From Longimicrobium sp. (GTDB lineage Bacteria; Gemmatimonadota; Gemmatimonadetes; Longimicrobiales; Longimicrobiaceae), in NCBI GenBank assembly GCA_036389795.1, contig DASVWD010000243.1, forward strand, positions 1 through 53,897: 53,897 bases of DNA, read 5' to 3'. Every line of letters starts with the position of its first letter. The first letter of the stretch is position 1. The translations under genes and the position numbers were made by a program. The notes beneath the pieces are model-generated. The model was given only the letters and a program-made list of their open reading frames with translations. It was not told the DNA's origin and did not search any database. Positions 42,126-48,953 of the stretch are shown in pieces.

Positions 42126-43781
42126 ATGATCTGCATCCTGCACGGATACCTGCTGGAAGGCTCTGGGAGCAACCTGTGGACGCGCTCGGTGGTGGAGTCG
42201 CTCTGCCGCCAGGGCGAGACCGTCCACCTGATGGCGCAGGAGAACCACCCGGAGCGCTACCCGTTCATCCGCGAGGCGCGCCGCTACCTCCCCGGCGGCG
42301 GCGTCGAGACCTTCTACCGGGGGGAGCCGGGCGCCTACCCCGGGTGCTGCGTGCTGCACAAGCCGGTGCTGGGCGACACGCTCCCGGTGTACGTGTGGGA
42401 CCGCTACGAGGAGTTCCCGAACGTGGTCCCCATGGTCGAGCTCCCCGACGAGGCGATCGACGACTACCTGGAGAGGAACGTGGCCGCGCTCCTCCGGGTG
42501 GTGCGGGAGAACGGGATCACCGCCATGCACGCCAACCACGCGGTGCTGATGTCGGTGGTGGCCCAGCGGGTGGGCGCGGCCGCGGGCGTCCCCTTCGCGG
42601 TGATGCCGCACGGGAGCGCGCTGGAGTACGCGGTCAAGCGCGACCCGCGCTTCCTGCGCCTGGCGGCGGGCGCCTTCGCCGCGGCCGGCCGGATCTTCGT
42701 GATCGGCGACGAGATGCGCGCGCGGGTGCGGTCCGTGTTCACCGCGGTGCCCGACCTGGAGGCCAGGATGCGCGACCTGCACCTGGGGGTCGACACCGGC
42801 CAGTTCGAGCCCGTCCCGCGCGCGGGGCGCCGCGGGAAGATCGCCGAGCTGCGCGGCGCGCTGGAGGGGCTCCCGCGCGGGCGCACCCCCGGGCAGACGG
42901 AGGCGATGCGCGGCCGGCTGCACGGCGGGCTGGACCGGGCGGCGCTCGAGGAGGCGCTCGGCGCGGCGCGCGGGTTCGAGCCCAAGGCCCCCGACGCGGA
43001 CCTGGAGGCGAAGCTCGCGGCCGTGGACTGGGAGAAGGACCCCACGCTGCTGTACGTGGGCCGCCTGATCTCGGCAAAGGGGGTGCAGGAGGTGGTCGCC
43101 GCCCTGCCGCTGCTCCTGGAGCGCACCCCGGACTTACGCCTGCTGGTGGTGGGGCACGGGCCGCTGCGCGAGCCGCTGGAGGCGCTGCTCTGGGCGCTGG
43201 AGCACGGCGAGCGGGCCCTGGCGGAGCGGATCGTGGCGTGGGGCCGGGCGCTGGAGGGGGAGCCCGAGGGCGAGGGCGAGGGTGGAGGAGAGGAGCTCAC
43301 CAAGGTGGCCCGCTTCTTCGCGCAGCTGGGCGCGCGCGGGGAGCTGGACGCGTACTTCGCGGCGGCCCGCCGGCACGTCCGCCCGGAGCGCGTGGTGTTC
43401 ACCGGGTACCTCACGCACCGGGAGCTGCGCCACCTCTTCCCCTGCTGCGACGTGGCGGTCTTCCCCTCGGTGGTCAGGGAGGCCGGGCCGCTGGTGTTCC
43501 TGGAGGCGCTCGCGTCGGGGGCGTTCCCGATGGGCACCTACTTCGGCGGGATGAAGGCGAGCATCGACGCGGTGGCGGAGTCGCTCCCCCCGGGCGCGGC
43601 CGAGCCGATGAAGCTGGACCCGGCCCCGGAGCGGACCGTGGCCGACCTGGTCCGCCACTTCCCGGTGGCGCTGGAGGTGGGCGGACGCTACCGGGAGGTG
43701 CTGCGGCGCGTGGCGCGCGAGCGCTACGACTGGGCCAGCGTGACCCGCACCCTCGCCGCCGAGCTGCGCGCCATGACGTGA
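42126..43781 (+). CDS. GT-B glycosyltransferase (group 1, GT4-like)
   Basis: The protein has 551 residues. MICILHGYLLEGSGSNLWTR is the N-terminal Rossmann start, and HANHAVLMSVVAQRVGAAAG and FAVMPHGSALEYAVKRDPRF belong to the acceptor half. The donor half is PTLLYVGRLISAKGVQEVVA, LRLLVVGHGPLREPLEALLW, RVVFTGYLTHRELRHLFPCC, and VFPSVVREAGPLVFLEALAS, which contains the conserved EAGPLVFLE nucleotide-sugar site. An insertion of about 100 residues (GLPRGRTPGQTEAMRGRLHG and beyond) between the halves and a second acidic insert (EGEPEGEGEGGGEE) are unusual. The ATG at 42126 is where similarity starts. It has no clear co-transcribed partner; the divergent PadR promoter region lies just upstream. Donor and acceptor are unknown. 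Confidence 0.87.
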   Translation: MICILHGYLLEGSGSNLWTRSVVESLCRQGETVHLMAQENHPERYPFIREARRYLPGGGVETFYRGEPGAYPGCCVLHKPVLGDTLPVYVWDRYEEFPNVVPMVELPDEAIDDYLERNVAALLRVVRENGITAMHANHAVLMSVVAQRVGAAAGVPFAVMPHGSALEYAVKRDPRFLRLAAGAFAAAGRIFVIGDEMRARVRSVFTAVPDLEARMRDLHLGVDTGQFEPVPRAGRRGKIAELRGALEGLPRGRTPGQTEAMRGRLHGGLDRAALEEALGAARGFEPKAPDADLEAKLAAVDWEKDPTLLYVGRLISAKGVQEVVAALPLLLERTPDLRLLVVGHGPLREPLEALLWALEHGERALAERIVAWGRALEGEPEGEGEGGGEELTKVARFFAQLGARGELDAYFAAARRHVRPERVVFTGYLTHRELRHLFPCCDVAVFPSVVREAGPLVFLEALASGAFPMGTYFGGMKASIDAVAESLPPGAAEPMKLDPAPERTVADLVRHFPVALEVGGRYREVLRRVARERYDWASVTRTLAAELRAMT

Positions 43782-44035
43782 GCCGGCCGCCCGCCCGTCT
43801 CCGGCGGCAACGGCGAGGCCGGCTTACGCACGGAAGCAGGGTTATGGACCGCGGGACGCGGGCGTGACGCGCACGGACGAGCAGGAGCGCCATTCCACCG
43901 GCTACGCCTGCGGCTCTCCGGCGTGAAGCAGGCGCGGCTCGAGCTGCTGCCGGCGGCGGCCCGAGCCGGTGCCGGCCGCGGGAGATTCCGAGCCTTGCAT
44001 CAGGGCTTCCTCGCGCCCGGGATTGAACTTTACCG
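43782..44035. other. Gap before the AbrB/Doc locus
   Basis: I see no gene or repeat in this stretch. TTGAAC (44023-44028) may be the -35 of the following operon. Confidence 0.35.
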
Positions 44036-44057
44036 GGTTATAAGGCATCTTATAACC
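44036..44057 (+). promoter_or_regulatory. Perfect 9-bp-arm palindrome, operator of the toxin-antitoxin operon
   Basis: GGTTATAAG-GCAT-CTTATAACC is a perfect inverted repeat 22 bp before the antitoxin ATG. It overlaps the A/T-rich promoter region and is the expected binding site for the AbrB-type antitoxin. Confidence 0.75.
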
Positions 44058-44079
44058 GGACCGCGCAAGGAGGCTGCGA

Positions 44080-44310
44080 ATGACGCATGCAAGCATCAAG
44101 ATCCGGCAGGTGGGCGGCTCGGCGGGGGTGATCCTGCCGAAGGAAGTGCTGGATGTGCTGCACGCCGGGGTCGGGGACACGCTGCACCTGGTGCGCACGG
44201 AGCGCGGCTTCGAGCTGACGCCGTACGATCCCGCCTTCGAGGAGGCGATGGAAGGCTTCGAGGAAATACGGCGCAAGCACCGGAACGCGTTCCGCGAGCT
44301 GGCCAGGTAG
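44080..44310 (+). CDS. AbrB/MazE-type antitoxin
   Basis: The 76-residue protein begins with IKIRQVGGSAGVILPKEVLD, an AbrB swapped hairpin with the GGSAGVILPKE loop that binds DNA. HLVRTERGFELTPYDPAFEE follows, and then a helical tail (AMEGFEEIRRKHRNAFRELA) that should block the toxin. The ATG at 44080 has AAGGAGG upstream. It ends one base before the GTG of the toxin gene. It should repress its own operon through the palindrome at 44036-44057. Confidence 0.9.
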   Translation: MTHASIKIRQVGGSAGVILPKEVLDVLHAGVGDTLHLVRTERGFELTPYDPAFEEAMEGFEEIRRKHRNAFRELAR

Positions 44311-44311
44311 C

Positions 44312-44710
44312 GTGGAAGAGCCGCGGTGGCTCTGGCGCGCCCTGGTGGATGCCATGCATCGCGAGCTGATCGCGGAGCACGGGGGGCTGTACGGGGTGCG
44401 CGACGAGGGGATGATCGAGTCGGCGCTGGCGCGGCCGCGCAACCGCTGGCTCTACGAGCCCGACGCGACCCTCGCCGACCTCGCCGCCGGCTACGGGTTC
44501 GGGCTCGCACGCAATCACGGCTATGCGGACGGAAACAAGCGCATCGCCCTGGCGGCGATGCACATGTTCGCGTGGCTGAACGGCTACGAGATCGCGGCCG
44601 AGGAGCCCGACGAAGTCGCGGTCGTGCTCGATCTGGCCAGTGGCGCCGTCTCTGAGCCGCAGCTTGCCGGCTGGGTACGCCAGCGGTTAGTGCTCAGGAG
44701 CTCGTCCTGA
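44312..44710 (+). CDS. doc: Doc-family (Fic fold) toxin
   Basis: The 132-residue protein carries the Fic/Doc motif HGYADGNKRIALAAM, with the catalytic His and the GNKR phosphate loop intact, preceded by LYGVRDEGMIESALARPRN, the usual Doc N-terminal block. Doc toxins phosphorylate elongation factor Tu and halt translation. The start is GTG 44312, directly after the antitoxin stop. Classical Doc is paired with Phd; here the partner is an AbrB-type antitoxin, a known variant. The active-site residues suggest the toxin is functional. Confidence 0.9.
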   Translation: MEEPRWLWRALVDAMHRELIAEHGGLYGVRDEGMIESALARPRNRWLYEPDATLADLAAGYGFGLARNHGYADGNKRIALAAMHMFAWLNGYEIAAEEPDEVAVVLDLASGAVSEPQLAGWVRQRLVLRSSS

Positions 44711-44840
44711 AAGGCGGAACGGGCTGGCAATCGCCGGCGGGGCGGCAGAGATCATCTGCTGCCCCGCTGCGTGTTCAGGACTCCGCTCCGGCTGCGGCGC
44801 CTGCTACCGCGCGGGGGTGGCGCCGGCAGCTGTCTCGATG

Positions 44841-44886
44841 AGCACGAGGAGGGCGCCTCCCCCGGGGAAGGCGCCCTCCTCGTGCT
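44841..44886. terminator. Bidirectional terminator hairpin
   Basis: AGCACGAGGAGGGCGCC and its exact inverse GGCGCCCTCCTCGTGCT flank a 12-base loop. It lies between the convergent Doc and L,D-transpeptidase genes and can serve both. Confidence 0.85.
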
Positions 44887-44904
44887 CCGCCGTCGATCGG
44901 TGGC

Positions 44905-45753
44905 TTACCGCTGCAGCGTGGCGGTGCTCCCGGCCGGCACGCCGACCGCGACCGCGGGCTCGCGCACGGGCAGGGCGGCGACGGCGGGGGCGGCGGGCGC
45001 TGCGGGCGTGGTGCCGCGGGCCAGGCGGACGGCCGCCGCGGGCGCCCGCGAGGTCTTGAGCTGGGCGAGCACGGGGACGGGGTCGGCGCCGGCGCGGCTC
45101 AGCTCCTCGTGCACGCGGGCGGCGTAGCCGCGGCCGGTGCGCGCGTAGACGTCGGGGTGCAGCGTCACCGAGTCGGCCTCCACTTCCGCCAGCCGGTACT
45201 CGATGCGCACCCGCACCCGGCCGGAGAGGGCGAGCTCGCGCGTGGCCCGCGGGTTGTCCACCAGGCGCTGCACGGTGCTCTCCGCGATCGGGGCGCCCTC
45301 GGCCTGCAGCACCAGCTTCGCCAGCTCCATCACGTCGGCGTTGCGCATGCGGATGCAGCCGTGGCTGGCGGGGCGGCCCAGGTGCCGCTCGTTGGCGGCC
45401 GGCGTGCCGTGCACGTAGTAGACGCCGAACAGGTGCATCTTCACGCGCCCCATCGGGTTGTTCCACCCCGGGCCGGCCGGCTTCTCGTCGCGCGCCCAGT
45501 CGGAGCCGGGCGGGGGCGTCCACGAGGGGTTCCAGACCATGCGGCGGATGGCGGCCTCGCCGGTGGGGGTGGCGTAGCGCGCCCGGCCCACCGACACCGG
45601 GTAGGAGCGGATGCGCTCGCCGCCCTGGAGCACGTCGAGGCGGCCGGCGGGGATGTTGACGACCAGCTCCATCGCCGGCGCCTGCGCGGCGGCGGGAGCG
45701 GCGGCGAGCGCGGCGAGCAGCAGGGCGGACCTGACCGGATGTATCGAAGACAT
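44905..45753 (-). CDS. L,D-transpeptidase (YkuD domain), secreted
   Basis: The 282-residue protein has a signal peptide (SALLLAALAAAPAAAQAPA), then a YkuD domain: LVVNIPAGRLDVLQGGERIR and SYPVSVGRARYATPTGEAAI at the start, YYVHGTPAANERHLGRPASH, and then SHGCIRMRNADVMELAKLV with the catalytic Cys in SHGCxR and the conserved HGT. Enzymes of this kind form 3-3 peptidoglycan cross-links or attach proteins. The C-terminal third (TLHPDVYARTGRGYAARVHE, then an Ala/Pro-rich tail) is not part of the catalytic domain. It starts at ATG 45753. A hairpin terminator follows. Confidence 0.9.
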   Translation of the reverse strand: MSSIHPVRSALLLAALAAAPAAAQAPAMELVVNIPAGRLDVLQGGERIRSYPVSVGRARYATPTGEAAIRRMVWNPSWTPPPGSDWARDEKPAGPGWNNPMGRVKMHLFGVYYVHGTPAANERHLGRPASHGCIRMRNADVMELAKLVLQAEGAPIAESTVQRLVDNPRATRELALSGRVRVRIEYRLAEVEADSVTLHPDVYARTGRGYAARVHEELSRAGADPVPVLAQLKTSRAPAAAVRLARGTTPAAPAAPAVAALPVREPAVAVGVPAGSTATLQR

Positions 45754-46147
45754 GGCGCGGTTTCGGGACTGGCGGTTGCGGACCGTCTCGCTGGTCGAAC
45801 GGGCCCGGGCCTGCCGGGTCGTGTGGTCCGCTGCGGCGGGGGAGAAGGACTCCTCCCCCGCGTTGGGGCGGTGGATACGGAAGGCGGCCCGGCGGTGTTT
45901 CAGGCTCCGCGTCGCACCGGATCACCATGCGCCCCGGGCACGGCGATGCGGCTTTCCGTGGCCCGCCGGAAGGCAATCCCGATACCTCGTTCACGTCCCG
46001 CGGCTCCATCTTCTCCAGGTCGTTGCCGCGGGCGGGTTTCCCTCACCCGGAGCCCACCCGCGGCCGAGGAGGTGGTGCCACAGGACGTGGGACAGGTCCG
46101 CCCCGGGTGGGTCTGCGATGTCCCTGCCTGGATCGACGGGCGATGTG
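45754..46147. other. Intergenic stretch between L,D-transpeptidase and lipoprotein genes
   Basis: No convincing gene. The frames here are long only because of GC bias, and their translations look like shadow protein. Confidence 0.45.
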
Positions 46148-46176
46148 AAAGGGGGTCCCTCGCCGGGACCCCCCTT
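46148..46176 (-). terminator. Terminator after the lipoprotein gene
   Basis: GGGGGTCCC and GGGACCCCC form a perfect 9-bp stem with a 5-base loop. On the minus strand it is followed by TTT, giving an intrinsic terminator 7 bp after the stop at 46183. Confidence 0.8.
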
Positions 46177-46182
46177 GCTCCG

Positions 46183-46770
46183 TCACGCGCCTGACCCCCC
46201 GCCTTCGGGAGGCTTCGTACACCAGGGCCATGCCGGCCCCCGGCCTTCGCGGAAGCCGTACGCGGCGCCGCCCGGTGCACCCGGGCCCGTCTGCCGCGCG
46301 AGGGACGGCGCGGACCGGCCGCCGCGGGGCGCACGCCGCTCGTGGAGCAGGGCGAAGAGCTCGCAGACGCGCTCCCGCTGCTCCGCCGAGAGCACCGCCC
46401 GCACCCGGGTGGCGGCCGCGCCGTTGTTCTCGGCGAGCCGCAGCAGGATGGGCCAGGCCCGGTCGCCGGGCCGGGCGCTACCCGCTCCGCCCGGGCGCCG
46501 GCGGGAGCGGTCGCCATCGCGGAGCTCGCCGAGCTGCGCGAGCAGGGGCCGGTTCGCCGTGTCGAGCCAGGCGCCGATCGAGTCCAGCGCGTTCACCTGC
46601 GCGGAGCTGAGCGCCAGCCGGTCGCGGTAGCCGAGCAGGGCGTAGACGGGCGGCGGCGCCGTGCCGGCGGAGAGCACGGCGGGGCGCTCCTCGCCGGCGG
46701 GCGCCGGGTCCCTGCGCCCCGCGCACGCCGCGAGGACCAGCAGGGCCAGGGCGGGGTAGATTCGCTTCAT
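46183..46770 (-). CDS. Lipoprotein, periplasmic, Spy/CpxP-like
   Basis: This 195-residue protein has a lipoprotein signal (MKRIYPALALLVLAACAG, lipobox LAAC). The mature part has two helical blocks: LALSSAQVNALDSIGAWLDT with LLAQLGELRDG, and ATRVRAVLSAEQRERVCELF with ALLHERRAPRG. The RVRAVLSAEQRERVCELF block resembles the LTxxQ-type repeats of Spy/CpxP periplasmic chaperones, though the match is loose. The C-terminal 50 residues are Gly/Pro-rich. The gene starts 2 bp after the stop of the tiny lipoprotein gene on the same strand. Confidence 0.65.
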   Translation of the reverse strand: MKRIYPALALLVLAACAGRRDPAPAGEERPAVLSAGTAPPPVYALLGYRDRLALSSAQVNALDSIGAWLDTANRPLLAQLGELRDGDRSRRRPGGAGSARPGDRAWPILLRLAENNGAAATRVRAVLSAEQRERVCELFALLHERRAPRGGRSAPSLARQTGPGAPGGAAYGFREGRGPAWPWCTKPPEGGGSGA

Positions 46771-46771
46771 G

Positions 46772-46873
46772 TCACACCGAATCCGGCCCCTCCGAGCCGG
46801 TGATGTCGGAGCAGGCGGCGGCGTCGGCCAGGACCAGGGCGGCCGCCAGGGCGCGCGGAGTGGTGCGGTTCAT
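46772..46873 (-). CDS. Very small lipoprotein
   Basis: The 33-residue product is MNRTTPRALAAALVLADAAA then CSDITGSEGPDSV. It is almost only a signal peptide with a Cys at the expected lipidation site and a 13-residue acidic tail, in the style of other tiny gemmatimonad lipoproteins. The start at ATG 46873 is chosen over the longer frame because it puts the signal at the N terminus. The next lipoprotein gene begins right after it. Confidence 0.5.
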   Translation of the reverse strand: MNRTTPRALAAALVLADAAACSDITGSEGPDSV

Positions 46874-46998
46874 GGGATGGGTGTCCGGGTTGGCCCGTCC
46901 GGTGGAGACCCGACCTGATTCGGGCCCGCGTCCGCCGGCTTTCACCACTGGAGACACACGAGGGGGAGCGTACCCCTACGGCGGGAGCGGAACAGCTT

Positions 46999-47152
46999 GG
47001 CTCACGGAGTCGACGGAGTTGACGGAGACGGCAGGGGGTTCTCTGTTGACTCCGTTAACTCCGTGTGAGGCTTTTCGTTGGAGAATCAGGATCCAGAACG
47101 ATCCTCGGCGAAATCGCGTGAAGTTCCCTGTGCCTCAGTGTCTCTGTGTGAG
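46999..47152. repeat. Hairpin element of ACGGAGTCG words, with a decayed outer motif
   Basis: GGCTCACGGAGTCGACGGAG opposes CTCTGTTGACTCCGTTAACT and CCGTGTGAGGC (46999-47071). Downstream is GATCCAGAACGATCC, resembling the outer arm of the compound element, and TCAGTGTCTCTGTGTGAGAC (47133-47152), an isolated right arm. This fills the gap between the small lipoprotein and sigma genes. Confidence 0.65.
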
Positions 47153-47182
47153 ACCAGCAGTCAGGCAGCTCGAAAGTTTGCG

Positions 47183-47734
47183 TCACCCGTCGTCGGCACC
47201 GGGGAGGAAAGGGGCCAGGCGGTCGCGCAGGACGCGCAGCGCCTTCCCCATCTGCGCCTCGACGGTCTTCACCGAGATCCCCAGCACGCCGGCGATCTCG
47301 GCGTAGCGCAGGCCGTGGCCGCGGCTCAGCTCGAAGACCTCGCGGCAGCGCTCGGGGAGGGCGCCCACCGCCTCGCGCACGGCGCGGTCGATCTCCTCCT
47401 CCTCCAGGCGCGCGGGGGCCTCGGGGCGGGTCACCGTCTCCCCGGCGGCGCGGGGGGCGGTGCGCTGCTTCATCCGCTCGTGGCGCAGGTGGTTGAGCGC
47501 CCGGTTGCGGGCGGCGCGGAAGAGGTAGGCGCGCAGCGAGTCGTCCACCGACACCGTCCCGCGCCGGCGCCAGAGCTCGAGCATCACGTCCTGCGCGACC
47601 TCCTCGGCCACGGCGCGCTCGCCCAGGAGCCGCTCCGCGACGCCCACCAGCGCGGGGTAGTGCGCGCGGAAGAGCGCGTCGAACGCGGCGCCGTCGTCCC
47701 GGCGGAGACGGTCGAGGAGCTCGCGGTCGGTCAC
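47183..47734 (-). CDS. ECF sigma factor, FecI-like
   Basis: The 183-residue protein has region 2 as AAFDALFRAHYPALVGVAER then VAEEVAQDVMLELWRRRG and LRAYLFRAARNRALNHLRHE, and region 4 as LPERCREVFELSRGHGLRYA and EIAGVLGISVKTVEAQMGKA. It matches the FecI-type ECF group used with FecR and TonB receptors. The start is GTG 47734. It is divergent from fecR with about 165 bp between them, which probably holds promoters for both directions. Placing the sigma gene on the opposite strand differs from the usual fecIRA order. Confidence 0.9.
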   Translation of the reverse strand: MTDRELLDRLRRDDGAAFDALFRAHYPALVGVAERLLGERAVAEEVAQDVMLELWRRRGTVSVDDSLRAYLFRAARNRALNHLRHERMKQRTAPRAAGETVTRPEAPARLEEEEIDRAVREAVGALPERCREVFELSRGHGLRYAEIAGVLGISVKTVEAQMGKALRVLRDRLAPFLPGADDG

Positions 47735-47900
47735 GGTGCGCTCATGGCTCGCGAAGGCCTGGTGCGGGCGGGCGGCTCCCCTGTCGCCGCTTCCGGCGGG
47801 GGGCGTAAATTACCGGCGGCACGCCACGGGCAGCAATCCGGCCACGCGCGCGCGGGGGACGGGGAGTAGGGGTGCGCCGGGGCTCACGTGTCCTAGGAGC

Positions 47901-48953
47901 ATGGAGAACGGAACCGAGGTGCCCGAGACGCGCGGCGAGCCGGCCGACTGGGAGGCCCTGGCCCGCTTCCTGGCCGGCGAGAGCCCGCCGGAGGAGGCCG
48001 ACGCCGTCCGCGCCTGGCTGGCCGAAGACCCCGCGCGCCGGGAGCGGCTCGACGCCCTCGACCGCTCGCTGGACCGCTTCGCCTGGCGGGCACCGGCGGA
48101 CCTGGACGTGGAGGGGGCGCTCCGGCGCGTGCGGGCGCGGATGGACGAGCCCGGGGCGCGGGCGATCCCGCTCCGCCGCCCGCGGGAGCGCCAGGGGCGG
48201 GCCGCGGGGTGGCGGCCCGTGCTGCGCGCCGCCGCGGTGGCCGCGCTCCTCCTCATCGGCCCCTACCTCCTCTGGCGGATGGTCCGCGGAGAGCGGGGCA
48301 CCTCCGTCGCGCGGACCTACACGACGGCGGTGGGCGAGCGCGACTCGGTGCGCCTGCCGGACGGGAGCCGCGTCCTGCTCGGCCCCGGGAGCCGGCTCAC
48401 CGTGGCCGCCGGGTACGGGCGCGGCAGCCGCCCGGTGGAGCTCGCGGGCGAGGCGCTCTTCGACGTCCCCCACGACGCGTCGCGCCCCTTCACCGTGCGC
48501 GCGGGCGCGGCGCGGGTGCGCGACCTGGGGACCGTGTTCTCGGTGCACTCCGACCCCGGCGAGCAGGTGCGCGTGGTGGTGACCGCCGGCTCCGTCGCCC
48601 TGCAGCCGGCGGCGTCGCCCCAGGGCACGGGCGTGGTGCTGCGGGGGGGCGACCGCGCGGTGCTGGAGCCCTCGGGGCGCATCGTCCCCGAGCGCGCGGC
48701 GGCCACGGACGACGACCTGGCGTGGACGCGGGGGCGGCTCGTCTTCCGCGACGCGCCGCTGGAGCAGGTGGCCTCGGACCTCCGCCGCTGGTACGGGGTG
48801 GAGCTGCGCGCGGGGGACGCCGCGCTCGCCGGCCGCCGGCTCACCGCCTCGTTCGCCGGCGAGGCGCCGGAGCGGGTGCTGGAGGTGGTGGCGCTCGCCC
48901 TGGGCGCCGAGGTGGAGATGCGCGGGGACACCGCCGTGCTGCGCGCGCGATGA
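47901..48953 (+). CDS. FecR-type anti-sigma / signal-transducer protein
   Basis: The 350-residue protein has a cytoplasmic N-terminal part (DWEALARFLAGESPPEEADA, VRAWLAEDPARRERLDALDR) that binds the sigma factor, one membrane helix (AAAVAALLLIGPYLLWRMVR, about residues 112-130), then the FecR periplasmic domain (TAVGERDSVRLPDGSRVLLG, ELAGEALFDVPHDASRPFTV) and the C-terminal DUF4974 domain (DLAWTRGRLVFRDAPLEQVA, RRWYGVELRAGDAALAGRRL). It relays ligand binding at the outer-membrane receptor to the sigma factor. The ATG at 47901 follows AGGAG. Its stop overlaps the receptor start. Confidence 0.92.
   Translation: MENGTEVPETRGEPADWEALARFLAGESPPEEADAVRAWLAEDPARRERLDALDRSLDRFAWRAPADLDVEGALRRVRARMDEPGARAIPLRRPRERQGRAAGWRPVLRAAAVAALLLIGPYLLWRMVRGERGTSVARTYTTAVGERDSVRLPDGSRVLLGPGSRLTVAAGYGRGSRPVELAGEALFDVPHDASRPFTVRAGAARVRDLGTVFSVHSDPGEQVRVVVTAGSVALQPAASPQGTGVVLRGGDRAVLEPSGRIVPERAAATDDDLAWTRGRLVFRDAPLEQVASDLRRWYGVELRAGDAALAGRRLTASFAGEAPERVLEVVALALGAEVEMRGDTAVLRAR

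Noticed and set aside
45109-46194. Long plus-strand frame opposite the L,D-transpeptidase gene
   Set aside because: A shadow frame; the minus-strand protein has an intact YkuD active site.
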